A model generated the notes under the pieces. It worked only from the letters and a program-made list of their open reading frames with translations, was not told where the DNA came from and searched no databases. A stretch of 56,837 bases of DNA. It comes from Micromonospora okii (GTDB taxonomy: Bacteria; Actinomycetota; Actinomycetes; Mycobacteriales; Micromonosporaceae). Positions 9,245-17,636 of the stretch are shown in pieces. The position numbers were made by a program, and so were the translations under genes. The stretch lies in contig NZ_BBZF01000014.1 in NCBI RefSeq assembly GCF_020884795.1, positions 591,592-648,428 of the forward strand, in the 5' to 3' direction. Each line of letters begins with the position of its first letter. Within the stretch, counting starts at the first letter, position 1.

Positions 9245-10327
9245 TCAGTCCAGCAGCTTCGCGTACGCCGGCTTGATCACCTCGTCGATGATGGCGAGTC
9301 GCTCGTCGAAGGGGATGAAGGCGCTCTTCATCGCGTTGATGGTGAACCACTGCAACTCCTTCCAGCCGTAGCCGAAGGCCTCCACCAGCAGCGCCATCTC
9401 CCGGGACACCGAGGTGCCGCTCATCAGCCGGTTGTCGGTGTTCACGGTCACCCGGAAGCGCAGGTCGCGCAGCAGCCCGATCGGGTGCTCGGCGATCGAC
9501 GGCGCCGCGCCCGTCTGCACGTTCGACGACGGGCACAGCTCCAGCGGGATGCGCTTGTCCCGCACGTACGCGGACAGCCGGCCCAGCGTCGGCCCGTCGC
9601 CGCCACGGGTGATGTCGTCGACGATCCGCACCCCGTGGCCGAGCCGGTCCGCGCCGCACCACTGGATGGCCTGCCAGATCGACGGCAACCCGAACGCCTC
9701 GCCGGCGTGGATGGTGAAGTGGAAGTTCTCCCGCTGGAGGTATTCGAAGGCGTCCAGGTGGCGGGTGGGTGGGAAGCCCGCCTCCGCGCCGGCGATGTCG
9801 AAGCCGACCACCCCGGCGTCGCGGTGCCGCACGGCCAGCTCGGCGATCTCCTGCGAGCGGGCGGCGTGCCGCATCGCGGTGAGCAGGGTGCCGACCCGGA
9901 TCGGGTGCCCCGCCTCGGCGGCGAGCGCCGCGCCCTCGGTGAACCCGGCGACGACCGCCTCGACCGCCTCGTCCAGCGTGAGGTTCCGCTCCAGGTGCTG
10001 CTCGGGGGCGAACCGCACCTCGGCGTAGACCACGCCGTCGGTGGCCAGGTCCCATGCGCACTCCCGGGCGACGCGGCGCAGCGCCGGCGCGGTCTGCATG
10101 ACCGCCACGGTGTGCGCGAAGGTCTCCAGGTAACGCACCAGGGAGCCGGAGTCCGCCGACTCGACGAACCAGCGGCCCAGCGCCTCCGGATCGGTCGTGG
10201 GCAGCTCGTGGCCGACCTCGGCGGCCAGCTCGACGATCGTCGCCGGCCGCAGGCCGCCGTCGAGGTGATCGTGCAGCAGCGCCTTCGGGACCTTGACGAT
10301 GTCCTCGTAACGGATTGTCGCGACCAT
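9245..10327 (-). CDS. add: Adenosine deaminase
   Basis: The 360-residue TIM-barrel metal-dependent deaminase converts adenosine and deoxyadenosine to inosine forms. The zinc motif HDHLDG is at 19-24 (the usual motif is HxHLDG), HAGE at about 206-209 carries the catalytic Glu, LGHGVRI follows, SSNVQTG is near 275 and VTVNTDN holds the metal-binding Asp298. Length is typical. It belongs with thymidine phosphorylase, cytidine deaminase and the nucleoside importer in this region as a salvage set. Its TGA is adjacent to the TGA of the convergent kinase-like gene within the palindrome TGATCA, leaving no intergenic terminator. Confidence 0.95.
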   Translation of the reverse strand: MVATIRYEDIVKVPKALLHDHLDGGLRPATIVELAAEVGHELPTTDPEALGRWFVESADSGSLVRYLETFAHTVAVMQTAPALRRVARECAWDLATDGVVYAEVRFAPEQHLERNLTLDEAVEAVVAGFTEGAALAAEAGHPIRVGTLLTAMRHAARSQEIAELAVRHRDAGVVGFDIAGAEAGFPPTRHLDAFEYLQRENFHFTIHAGEAFGLPSIWQAIQWCGADRLGHGVRIVDDITRGGDGPTLGRLSAYVRDKRIPLELCPSSNVQTGAAPSIAEHPIGLLRDLRFRVTVNTDNRLMSGTSVSREMALLVEAFGYGWKELQWFTINAMKSAFIPFDERLAIIDEVIKPAYAKLLD

Positions 10328-10390
10328 GCACCGACCCTAGTCGGCCCCGCCCGTCCGGGCGGCGCGGCCCGGGGGTCTGCACGACCGATA

Positions 10391-10406
10391 GTGGTGCAGG
10401 CACCAC
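10391..10406. promoter_or_regulatory. 16-bp palindrome upstream of the MMPL gene
   Basis: Perfect inverted repeat GTGGTGC-AG-GCACCAC lies about 92 bases before the MMPL start and 64 bases before the divergent add start. The size and symmetry fit an operator for a dimeric repressor (TetR/GntR type). No regulator gene lies next to it. Confidence 0.45.
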
Positions 10407-10497
10407 CACCCCGAACCGGCGTGCGTGCACCATCGAAGTGCCCCGTCCCCCCGCCTAGCGTCGACGGCAACACAAGTCGACGCAGGGAGTACCGCAC

Positions 10498-12651
10498 GTG
10501 TTCACCACATTGGCCACGGCAGTGGTCAGACGCCCGGGACGGGTGATCGCCGCCTGGCTGCTCGTCCTCGCCGCGCTGACCGCCGCCACCTTCGCCGTCT
10601 ACGAGCCGGAGGGGTCACGGTCCACCGACAGCCAGGCCGATTTCCTGCCCGACCGGTACGAGTCCGTGAAGGCTGCCGAGATCGGGTCCCGGGCCTTTCC
10701 CGACCCGGACGGCAGCAGCGCGGTGCTGGTCGTCCGCCGGGCCGACGGCGCCCCGCTGACCTCCGCCGACCAGGCCCGGATCGACGGGCTGCCGCAGCAG
10801 CTCCAGGTCGCCGGTGTCACCTCGGTGACGCCCGGCGCGGTCGCCCCCGACGGGCGGCTACGCCTGGCCGAGGCGCGCCTGGCCGGCGAGGCCGATGCGG
10901 AGGAGAGCATCGATGCGGTCGGCCGGCTGCGGGACGCCACCGACGACGCGCTGGCGGGCACCGGCCTGGTCGCCGGCTGGACCGGCGAGGCCGCCGGCGC
11001 AGCCGACGGCTCCCTGCTCGACCTGATCGTCCACGGCGGGATGATGCTGGTGATCCTGGTCCTGCTGCTGGTCGTCTTCCGCAGTCCGGCGATCGCGCTG
11101 CTCAACCTGCTCCTGGTGCTGATGGTCTCGCAGGTCGCCACCAGCCTGCTCACCCTGGGCGGCGAGGTCTTCGGGTACGAACTGGACAGCTCCACGAAGA
11201 ACCTGCTCCCGGTCGTGCTGCTCGGCATCGGCACCGACTACGCCGTCTTCCTGCTCTTCCGTTACCGCGAACGGCTTCGGGCCGGCGACGACCGCCGTGC
11301 GGCGATGGTCCACGCGGTCAGCCGGATCGGCGGGGCGGTCACCGTGTCCGCGCTGGTGGTGGCGGTGGCGTTCGGCGCCCTGCTGCTCTCCCGGATCGGC
11401 TCCTTCCAGGTGCTCGGACCGGCCCTGGCCGTGGCCGTCCTGCTCATGGTGGCCGCCGCGCTGACCCTCTTCCCGGCGGTCTACTCGCTGCTCGGCCGGC
11501 GGGCCTACTGGCCGGCGAAGCTGGTCGACCCGAGCGCCGGCCGCACCGACGACGCCGGGGCGACCGGCCCTGCGGCCCGGGCCGCCCGCCTGATCGCTCG
11601 CCGGCCCGCCCTGGTCGCGGTGGCCACGGTCGCCGTCCTCGGGCTGCTCGGTCTCGGCACGCTGCACCACCGGTCGAGCTACGAGATCGACAGACTGCCG
11701 CCCGGCTCCGAGTCGGCTGAGGCCCTGGACTGGCTCCGCTCGGGGCTACCGGCCGGGACGCTCTCCCCGACCGTCGTCTACCTCACCGGGCCCGGGGTGG
11801 ACCGGGTCGCCGCCGAACGGTTCGCCGAACGGCTCGCCGAGGTGCCCATCGTGGCAGCCCCCGGCGGGGTCGAGGTCGAGGGAGGCGTGGCCCAGGTGCA
11901 GCTCCTGCTCGCCGAGGCGCCGTACTCGCAGCGGGCCATGGACGCGGTGAAGGGCCAACTACGCCCGACCGCGCACGCCGCCGCGCCGCCCGGCACCCGG
12001 GTGTACGTCGGCGGGGAGACCGCCACGTACGCCGACATCCAGACCGTGCTCGACGAGGATCTCCGGCTGGTCTTCCCGGTGGCCGCCGGACTGATCGGGT
12101 TGCTCCTGCTGCTGATGCTGCGCGGCCTGCTCGTCTCGATCGGCCTGCTCGCGGCGGTGGCGCTCGGCTTCGCCGCCACCCTCGGCACCAGCGTGCTGGT
12201 CTTCCAGGTGCTCGGCGGGCAGTCCGGGCTCAACTTCCAACTGCCGCTGGTCGTGTTCCTCTTCGTCACCGCGATCGGGACCGACTACAACATCCTGGTG
12301 GTCGCCCGGCTCCGGGAGGAGCTACGCGCCGGGCGGACCCCCCGCCAGGCCGCCGCGGAGGCGGTACGCCGGGCCGGCCCGGCGGTCGCCGCGGCCGGAG
12401 TCATCCTCGCCGGCAGCTTCGGGGTGCTCGTGGCGTCGCCGACGATGGCCCAGGTCGGGCTCGCCGTCGCGGTCGGCGTGCTGATCGCCACGTTCGGACT
12501 CTCCTGGCTGCTGGTGCCGGCGCTGGCCGCGCTCACCGGCCGGGCGGCCTTCTGGCCGGCCCGTACCCGCTCCCGCTCAGGGGCCGTGCCGAAGACCGGC
12601 CCGGTCCCCGCGCCGTCGGAGGCCGTCGTGCCGGCTGAGACAATGGTCTGA
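10498..12651 (+). CDS. MMPL/RND-family membrane transporter
   Basis: The 717-residue polytopic protein has two homologous halves, each with one helix, a large extracytoplasmic domain and a bundle of five helices. The repeated RND signature GIGTDYAVFLLFRYRERLRAG (about 243) and AIGTDYNILVVARLREELRAG (about 592) supplies the Asp-Tyr pair typical of proton-driven MMPL transporters. GTG 10498 follows CAGGGAG at a good distance. MMPL proteins export lipids, glycolipids, siderophores or toxic compounds; the cargo is unknown here. The stop overlaps the next small gene as TGATG, so the two are translationally coupled. A palindromic operator candidate lies upstream. Confidence 0.92.
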   Translation: MFTTLATAVVRRPGRVIAAWLLVLAALTAATFAVYEPEGSRSTDSQADFLPDRYESVKAAEIGSRAFPDPDGSSAVLVVRRADGAPLTSADQARIDGLPQQLQVAGVTSVTPGAVAPDGRLRLAEARLAGEADAEESIDAVGRLRDATDDALAGTGLVAGWTGEAAGAADGSLLDLIVHGGMMLVILVLLLVVFRSPAIALLNLLLVLMVSQVATSLLTLGGEVFGYELDSSTKNLLPVVLLGIGTDYAVFLLFRYRERLRAGDDRRAAMVHAVSRIGGAVTVSALVVAVAFGALLLSRIGSFQVLGPALAVAVLLMVAAALTLFPAVYSLLGRRAYWPAKLVDPSAGRTDDAGATGPAARAARLIARRPALVAVATVAVLGLLGLGTLHHRSSYEIDRLPPGSESAEALDWLRSGLPAGTLSPTVVYLTGPGVDRVAAERFAERLAEVPIVAAPGGVEVEGGVAQVQLLLAEAPYSQRAMDAVKGQLRPTAHAAAPPGTRVYVGGETATYADIQTVLDEDLRLVFPVAAGLIGLLLLLMLRGLLVSIGLLAAVALGFAATLGTSVLVFQVLGGQSGLNFQLPLVVFLFVTAIGTDYNILVVARLREELRAGRTPRQAAAEAVRRAGPAVAAAGVILAGSFGVLVASPTMAQVGLAVAVGVLIATFGLSWLLVPALAALTGRAAFWPARTRSRSGAVPKTGPVPAPSEAVVPAETMV

Positions 12652-12941
12652 TGAGCAGGGTGCGGCGGGCATGGCGCGAGCTGAGCCAGTCGGCTGTCGC
12701 GGCGGGGCTGGCCTGGATGGGTCTCGTGTCCTTCCTGGCCAACCTGGTCACCGCCGGGCTCAGCCTCCTCGGCGTCGGCCTGCCCCTGCTCGACCGCACC
12801 CTCTCCGGCACCCGGATGCTGCTGGACCACCAGCGCAGCCGGGTGCCGGGCCCGCCGGTCCGATCCCCGTACAACTCGATCTTCGCCAAGCTCGACCTGC
12901 GCGAGCGCGACGACGACCACCGCCGGTACGAGCGGTGCTGA
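12651..12941 (+). CDS. Small membrane protein resembling half of an actinobacterial sensor domain
   Basis: The 96-residue protein has two hydrophobic stretches (about 16-35 and 37-56), then RTLSGTRMLLDHQRSRV and a polar C-terminus. The layout 'Arg-rich N-terminus, long hydrophobic region, GVGLPLL, short amphipathic helix' resembles one half of the membrane sensor domain found at the N-terminus of some actinobacterial histidine kinases. No kinase follows, so it is a minimal or relict form if the match is right. The ATG overlaps the MMPL stop by one base, which suggests an accessory protein for the transporter. Function unknown. Confidence 0.6.
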   Translation: MSRVRRAWRELSQSAVAAGLAWMGLVSFLANLVTAGLSLLGVGLPLLDRTLSGTRMLLDHQRSRVPGPPVRSPYNSIFAKLDLRERDDDHRRYERC

Positions 12942-12959
12942 CCTACCTGGACGCCTGAC

Positions 12960-13859
12960 ATGGACCCGCGCATCGTCGACCGGCTCCGCTGCCCGGTCTG
13001 CGCCGAGCCGCTCGCCGAGGCCACCGCCGGGACGGCCCGGGCGCTGCGCTGCCCACGCCGGCACAGCTTCGACCTGGCCCGTCAGGGCTACGTCGACCTG
13101 CTCGCCGGCCGGGCCCCGCACTCCGGGGACACCGCCGAGATGGTGGCCGCCCGCGCCGACTTCCTGGCCGCCGGCCACTACGACGTCGTCTCGGCCGCGC
13201 TGGCCGACGCCGCGACCGACGCGCTGCACGCGGCGGAGGCGGCCGGCCGCCCGCCGGGCCCGGCGACGGCGGCCGGGGAGGCGGCGTACCCGCTGGTGGT
13301 GGATGCCGGGGCGGGGACCGGCCGGCACCTCGCCGCGGTGCTGGCGGCGCTGCCCCACGCCATGGGCCTGGCCCTCGACGTCTCCAAGCCGGCGCTGCGC
13401 CGGGCGGCCAAGGCCCACCCGCGCGCCGCGGCGGCGCTGGCCGACACCTGGCGGCGGCTCCCGCTCGCCGACGCCAGCGTCGCGGTGCTGCTCGACGTCT
13501 TCGCCCCGCGCAACGGCGCGGAGTTCCGCCGGGTGCTGCGCCCGGACGGCGCGCTGCTGGTGGTCACCCCGGCGGCGGACCACCTGGCCGAGCTGGTCGG
13601 CGCGCTCGGCCTGCTCCGCGTCGACCCGGACAAGGCCGACCGGGTCGCCGGCAGCCTGGCCGACCACTTCGCCGAGGTCTCCGCGACCGTGCTGCGGGCC
13701 CGGCTGGAGCTGACCGGGCCCGAGGTGTCCACCCTGGTCGGGATGGGCCCCAGCGCCTGGCACACCGACCCGGCCGCCCTCGCCGCCCGGATCGCCGCGC
13801 TGCCCGAGCCGGTGCCGGTGACCCTCGCGGTGCGGCTCGGCGTGCACCGCCCCCGCTGA
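12960..13859 (+). CDS. RlmA-like 23S rRNA (guanine-N1) methyltransferase
   Basis: The 299-residue protein has an N-terminal zinc-binding site with Cys11, Cys14, Cys31 and His35 (CPVC...CPRRH), then SFDLARQGYVDLL, exactly as RlmA enzymes begin. A Rossmann SAM motif VDAGAGTGRHLA lies near 115, with LLDVFAPRN and FRRVLRPDGALLVVTP downstream. RlmA proteins methylate G745 (RlmA-I) or G748 (RlmA-II, such as the tylosin-resistance TlrB) in helix 35 of 23S rRNA. Which base is used cannot be told from sequence alone. It is convergent with the DUF4272 gene (5-base gap). Confidence 0.85.
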   Translation: MDPRIVDRLRCPVCAEPLAEATAGTARALRCPRRHSFDLARQGYVDLLAGRAPHSGDTAEMVAARADFLAAGHYDVVSAALADAATDALHAAEAAGRPPGPATAAGEAAYPLVVDAGAGTGRHLAAVLAALPHAMGLALDVSKPALRRAAKAHPRAAAALADTWRRLPLADASVAVLLDVFAPRNGAEFRRVLRPDGALLVVTPAADHLAELVGALGLLRVDPDKADRVAGSLADHFAEVSATVLRARLELTGPEVSTLVGMGPSAWHTDPAALAARIAALPEPVPVTLAVRLGVHRPR

Positions 13860-13864
13860 CCGGC

Positions 13865-14545
13865 TCAGGTGGAGAGGTCGACCTCTTCCCAGCCCGGCGG
13901 CTCGTCGTGGTACGGCCCGCGCAGGACCACCGCCCACTCCAGCGCCCACCGGCGCTGCCCGATCGCGTTCGCGTCCACCACGCCGGGCGCCGGCCCGCCG
14001 GCCCGCTCCACCTCCAGGTACGCCCAGTCGAGGCAGTAGTGCAGGTCGAGCAGGGCCGCCGCGTCGGCCGGGTGCTGCGGCGCGGTGAGGAGGCGGGCGC
14101 GCCACTGCCCGAACGTCTCCCCGCCCGCGACGTCCGGCAGCCGCTCCACCAGCCGCTCGTCGACCGGCAGCGTCGGGTCGAGCTGCTTGGTCAGGCCGAG
14201 CACCCAGGTCAGCGAGAACAGCGCGTCGTGGTGCAGCACGAACGAGCGGTGGTCGCCCCGGCCCCCCATCACGAACTCCCACTCGGGCGGGGTGACCATG
14301 TCGACCAGGTGCGAGCCGAGCAGCCAGCCCATCGCGGCCTCCGCCGGCATGCCGAAGCACCGGGCCAGGACCACGTGCAGCACGGCGATCCGCGCCTCGA
14401 TCTCGGGCGTCGGCCGCAGCTCGATCTCGTCGCCCGGCTCCCACACCAGGGGAAACTGGCCCGGGGGAAGGGGCAACCCCAGCCGGGACAGCTCCTCCAG
14501 GCTGGCCTCACGGACCTCTCGCGGGTCGGGGGCGGGAACGCGCAC
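13865..14545 (-). CDS. DUF4272 family protein
   Basis: The 226-residue soluble protein shows the DUF4272 pattern: EARIAVLHVVLARCFGM, then WLLGSHLVDMVTPPEWEFV, then LHHDALFSLTWVLGLTKQLD. It is probably cytoplasmic, all-alpha, of unknown biochemical role. GTG 14545 lies 10 bases after the thymidine phosphorylase stop, so the gene is part of the salvage operon (cdd-deoA-this gene), although 75 bases separate cdd from deoA. No link of this family to nucleosides is known to me; co-transcription is the only clue. Confidence 0.8.
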   Translation of the reverse strand: MRVPAPDPREVREASLEELSRLGLPLPPGQFPLVWEPGDEIELRPTPEIEARIAVLHVVLARCFGMPAEAAMGWLLGSHLVDMVTPPEWEFVMGGRGDHRSFVLHHDALFSLTWVLGLTKQLDPTLPVDERLVERLPDVAGGETFGQWRARLLTAPQHPADAAALLDLHYCLDWAYLEVERAGGPAPGVVDANAIGQRRWALEWAVVLRGPYHDEPPGWEEVDLST

Positions 14546-14555
14546 GGCCGCCGGG

Positions 14556-15836
14556 TCAGCCGATCCGCTCGATGACCAGCGGCTTCGCCGCCGGCGCGGA
14601 CGGGGAGATCCGGACCGCGCCGGCCGCCTCGTCCCGCGCCGCCGGAATCCGGCCGGCGTGCTCGGCGCGCAGCTCGAACAGCGGCTCGCCGGCCCGCACC
14701 GGGTCGCCGGGGCGCTTGCGCAGCACCACCCCGGCCGGGAAGCTCACCGGGTCCTCCTTGCGGGCGCGGCCGGCGCCGAGCCGCCAGGCGGCCACCCCGA
14801 TCGCGTACGCGTCGATCGAGGCGACGAAGCCGTCCGCGTCGGCGTGGACCACCTCGACCTCGTGCGCGGTGGGCAGCGGGGCGTCCGGGTCGCCGCCCTG
14901 GGCGCGGATCATCGTCCGCCAGGCGTCCATCGCCCGGCCGTCGCGCAGCGCCGCCTCCGGGTCGGCGTCGGGCAGCCCGGCCGCGTCGAGCATCTCCCGG
15001 GCCAGGGCGAGGGTCAGCTCCACCACGTCGGCGGGGCCGCCGCCGGCCAGCACCTCGACCGACTCGGTCACCTCGACCGCGTTGCCCACGGCCAGCCCGA
15101 GCGGGGTGGACATGTCGGTGAGCAGGGCAACGGTCCGCACGCCGTGCGTGCCGCCCAGCTCGACCATCGTCCGGGCCAGCTCGCGGGCGTCTTCCGTGGA
15201 CTTCATGAACGCGCCGGAGCCGACCTTCACGTCCAGCACCAGCGCGCCGGTGCCCTCGGCGATCTTCTTGCTCATGATGGAGCTGGCGATCAGCGGGATC
15301 GCCTCGACGGTGCCGGTGACGTCGCGCAGCGCGTACAGCTTGCGGTCGGCCGGGGCCAGGGCCTCGCCGGCCGCGCAGATCACCGCGCCCACCTCGCCGA
15401 GCTGGCGGAGGAACTCGTCGTTGGTCAGCGCGGCCCGCCAGCCGGGGATCGACTCCAGCTTGTCCAGGGTGCCGCCGGTGTGGCCGAGGCCCCGCCCGGA
15501 GAGCTGCGGCACCGCGCCGCCGCACGCCGCGACCAGCGGGGTGAGCGGCAGGGTGATCTTGTCACCGACGCCGCCGGTGGAGTGCTTGTCGACGGTCGGC
15601 CGCGCGACGGTCGACAGGTCCAGCCGCTCCCCGCTGGCGATCATCGCGGCGGTCCACCGGGCGATCTCCGGCGCGCTCATCCCCCGCAGCAGGATCGCCA
15701 TGGCCAGCGCCGACATCTGCTCGTCGGCGACCAGCCCCCGGGTGTACGCGTCGACCACCCAGTCGATCTGGGCGTCCGTCAGCACGCCCCCGTCCCGCTT
15801 GGCCCGGATGACGTCAACCGCCGTGAACGCACTCAC
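14556..15836 (-). CDS. deoA: Thymidine/pyrimidine-nucleoside phosphorylase
   Basis: The 426-residue enzyme cleaves thymidine or deoxyuridine with phosphate to base plus deoxyribose-1-phosphate. KHSTGGVGDK at 84-93 is the phosphate-binding family signature, followed by SGRGLGHTGGTLDKLE at about 113-128 and IMSKKIAEG. The C-terminal domain (from about 345) ends with AVRISPSAPAAKPLVIERIG. GTG 15836 follows GAGGAAG at a good spacing. It lies between cytidine deaminase and the DUF4272 gene on the same strand, consistent with a pyrimidine salvage operon fed by the BMP-type importer. Confidence 0.95.
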   Translation of the reverse strand: MSAFTAVDVIRAKRDGGVLTDAQIDWVVDAYTRGLVADEQMSALAMAILLRGMSAPEIARWTAAMIASGERLDLSTVARPTVDKHSTGGVGDKITLPLTPLVAACGGAVPQLSGRGLGHTGGTLDKLESIPGWRAALTNDEFLRQLGEVGAVICAAGEALAPADRKLYALRDVTGTVEAIPLIASSIMSKKIAEGTGALVLDVKVGSGAFMKSTEDARELARTMVELGGTHGVRTVALLTDMSTPLGLAVGNAVEVTESVEVLAGGGPADVVELTLALAREMLDAAGLPDADPEAALRDGRAMDAWRTMIRAQGGDPDAPLPTAHEVEVVHADADGFVASIDAYAIGVAAWRLGAGRARKEDPVSFPAGVVLRKRPGDPVRAGEPLFELRAEHAGRIPAARDEAAGAVRISPSAPAAKPLVIERIG

Positions 15837-15911
15837 AAGACTTCCTCACAGTTCTCGGACGACCGTCCCACCGCACGCCGATCCGCGGCGGACGACCACA
15901 ACGGGCCGGGC

Positions 15912-16616
15912 TCAGCCCCAGCGGACGGGGATCTCCGTCGGTGGCTCCCCCTCGCCGGCCCAGAAGATGGTCCCGCTCGCGTCGACGACCACGACGCGCG
16001 GGGTGCGGGCGAGGCCCCAGGCGACGGCCTCGGCGGGGTCGCCCCAGCTCGGCCCCTCCTCCAGCACGCCGGTCTCGGCGCCCTCGGTGTCCCCGGCCGA
16101 CCGCTCCCAGTAGGCCGTCCAGACCTGCTGCCCCGCCGAGAGGTCGGCGTGCACGAAGACGGTGCCCCGGCCCCGCCAGGCGGCCAGCCGGTCGGGCACC
16201 ACCGGCACGGGCCGCTCGCCGGTCACCGCCTCCAGGTCGGTCACGTCGAAGGCGTGCGGCAGCAGCTCCGCCATCGTCAGCGGGCCCCCCTTGGCCTCGA
16301 CGAGGCACCGGGGGCCGCCCTGCTCCCAGAGCAACTGCCGGCACCTGCCGCACGGCATCAGCGGCTCGCCGGTCGCGTCGACGCAGGACAGCGCGACGAT
16401 CCGGCCGCCGCCCGTGGCGTGCAGCGACGAGACCACGCCGCACTCGGCGCAGAGCACCACCCCGTACGCGGCGTTCTCCACGTTGCAGCCGACCACGATG
16501 CGGCCGTCGTCGACTAGGGCGGCGGCGCCGACCGGGTACTTCGAGTAGGGCACGTACGCGTGCCGCATCACCTCGGTGGCGGCGGCCCGCAGCCGCTCCC
16601 AGTCGATCCCGCTCAT
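15912..16616 (-). CDS. cdd: Cytidine deaminase with C-terminal extension
   Basis: The 234-residue protein has an ordinary cytidine deaminase at residues 1-130: YPVGAAAL, CNVENAAYG, zinc and proton-relay motif CAE (56-58) and PCGRCRQ (88-94). This is the Cys3-type zinc site of small tetrameric enzymes. A further 100 residues (VTGERPVPVV to the C-terminus) form an extra domain I cannot name, with TVFVHADLSAGQQVWTAYWE and RVVVVDASGTIFWAGE. Typical tetrameric CDAs have about 130 residues and no such part. ATG 16616 gives the natural N-terminus; the frame is open to 16661. The enzyme deaminates cytidine to uridine. Confidence 0.9.
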   Translation of the reverse strand: MSGIDWERLRAAATEVMRHAYVPYSKYPVGAAALVDDGRIVVGCNVENAAYGVVLCAECGVVSSLHATGGGRIVALSCVDATGEPLMPCGRCRQLLWEQGGPRCLVEAKGGPLTMAELLPHAFDVTDLEAVTGERPVPVVPDRLAAWRGRGTVFVHADLSAGQQVWTAYWERSAGDTEGAETGVLEEGPSWGDPAEAVAWGLARTPRVVVVDASGTIFWAGEGEPPTEIPVRWG

Positions 16617-16677
16617 CCCATCATTCTGCCAATTCACGCCGCTCATGCGCGGGCAGGGCATGCAGACGGGGACCGGG

Positions 16678-17580
16678 TCAGCGGGCAGCTAGCTCCGCCA
16701 GCCGCTCGGGGGTCACCTCGGTCAGGTTGGCTGCCGCTGCCGCCGCGTCGGCCGACGGGGTGTCCGGCCCGGACCGCAGGAACACGATCGCCCCGCCGCG
16801 GCGGACAAGGTGCACCTCCTCGCCCTGCCCGGCACGGACCCAGTGGTCGTGGCCCGCCGCCCGGCACGGCTGCGGCGGGGGCGTCCCGTGGTCGTCGTCG
16901 GTTACGGAGATGTCCGCCATGGCCGGCCCACAACGCGCTGGCGGGGCGAAGTCCGCTGGCAGCGGCACCACGCGGACCGATATCGAGTCTTCTCCCCGCT
17001 CGAGGCGTACGGAGAGGACGCGGCGCTCGACGAAGGCACGGGCGTTGGCCACCCGGTAGCCCTCCACCTGCGGCACGACGAGTGGCAGCCCGACCTGGGC
17101 GAAACCGTCGCGAAGGGCGTACCGCCTGCCCGGCTCCCGCAGCGCGGGCGCGGCCGCCCACGGCAGGAGCAGCGTCAGGGCCAGTCCCGCCCGGACGACC
17201 GGGTGGGAGGCCGCCATGGCCGCGACGCCGGCGGCGAACCCGACCACGGCGAGCAGCACCGCCAGCCACACCGGCATCGGTCCGGAGAACGGCCGGACCG
17301 CCTGGGTGACCAATGCCCCGCCGCCCGAGGCCGCCGCGCCGAGCAGGGCCGCCGGAAGCGGCCGCCCGACCCGCGTCGCCCGCAGCAGGAGCCACACGAT
17401 CGCGGTGAGGACCACCGGCCCGCAGAACAGGACGGGAAGGGCGAAGCTGAGGCAGGCGCCGAACGAGTCGGACTCGCAGGACCGCTGGAAGCGGACCTCC
17501 TCGTGCCAGAGCGCGGCGAGCACGCCCGCCCCGGCTCCGCCCGACAGGGCGGCGGCGGCCATGCCACGGAACGACGTCAT
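16678..17580 (-). CDS. Membrane protein of unknown function with soluble C-terminal domain
   Basis: The 300-residue protein starts at ATG 17580, preceded by a GGGGGA ribosome site. About five hydrophobic segments fall within residues 7-165, the second after a Cys-containing loop (SCESDSFGAC). The C-terminal 130 residues are soluble, with SVRLERGEDSISVRVVPLP and a Cys pair (ARCGP, QPCRAAG), and are probably extracytoplasmic. I do not recognise the family. It follows the secreted SGNH protein on the same strand after a strong hairpin and precedes cdd by 61 bases. The neighbours suggest it came as part of one inserted block. Confidence 0.65.
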   Translation of the reverse strand: MTSFRGMAAAALSGGAGAGVLAALWHEEVRFQRSCESDSFGACLSFALPVLFCGPVVLTAIVWLLLRATRVGRPLPAALLGAAASGGGALVTQAVRPFSGPMPVWLAVLLAVVGFAAGVAAMAASHPVVRAGLALTLLLPWAAAPALREPGRRYALRDGFAQVGLPLVVPQVEGYRVANARAFVERRVLSVRLERGEDSISVRVVPLPADFAPPARCGPAMADISVTDDDHGTPPPQPCRAAGHDHWVRAGQGEEVHLVRRGGAIVFLRSGPDTPSADAAAAAANLTEVTPERLAELAAR

Positions 17581-17600
17581 CGCGGGTCCCCCGGGGGTGG

Positions 17601-17631
17601 GCGGGAGGCCCGGCGGCGCCGGGCCTCCCGC
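17601..17631 (-). terminator. Perfect 14-bp hairpin after the secreted SGNH gene
   Basis: Arms 17601-17614 and 17618-17631 are fully complementary around a 3-base loop. It lies between the SGNH gene stop (17637) and the next gene start (17580), with no U-tract, and acts as terminator or partial attenuator. Confidence 0.7.
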
Positions 17632-17636
17632 ATCGG

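Noticed and set aside
12960..13859. Dedicated antibiotic self-resistance gene
   Set aside because: RlmA enzymes are common housekeeping rRNA methyltransferases and no biosynthetic genes are nearby; kept as a question only.
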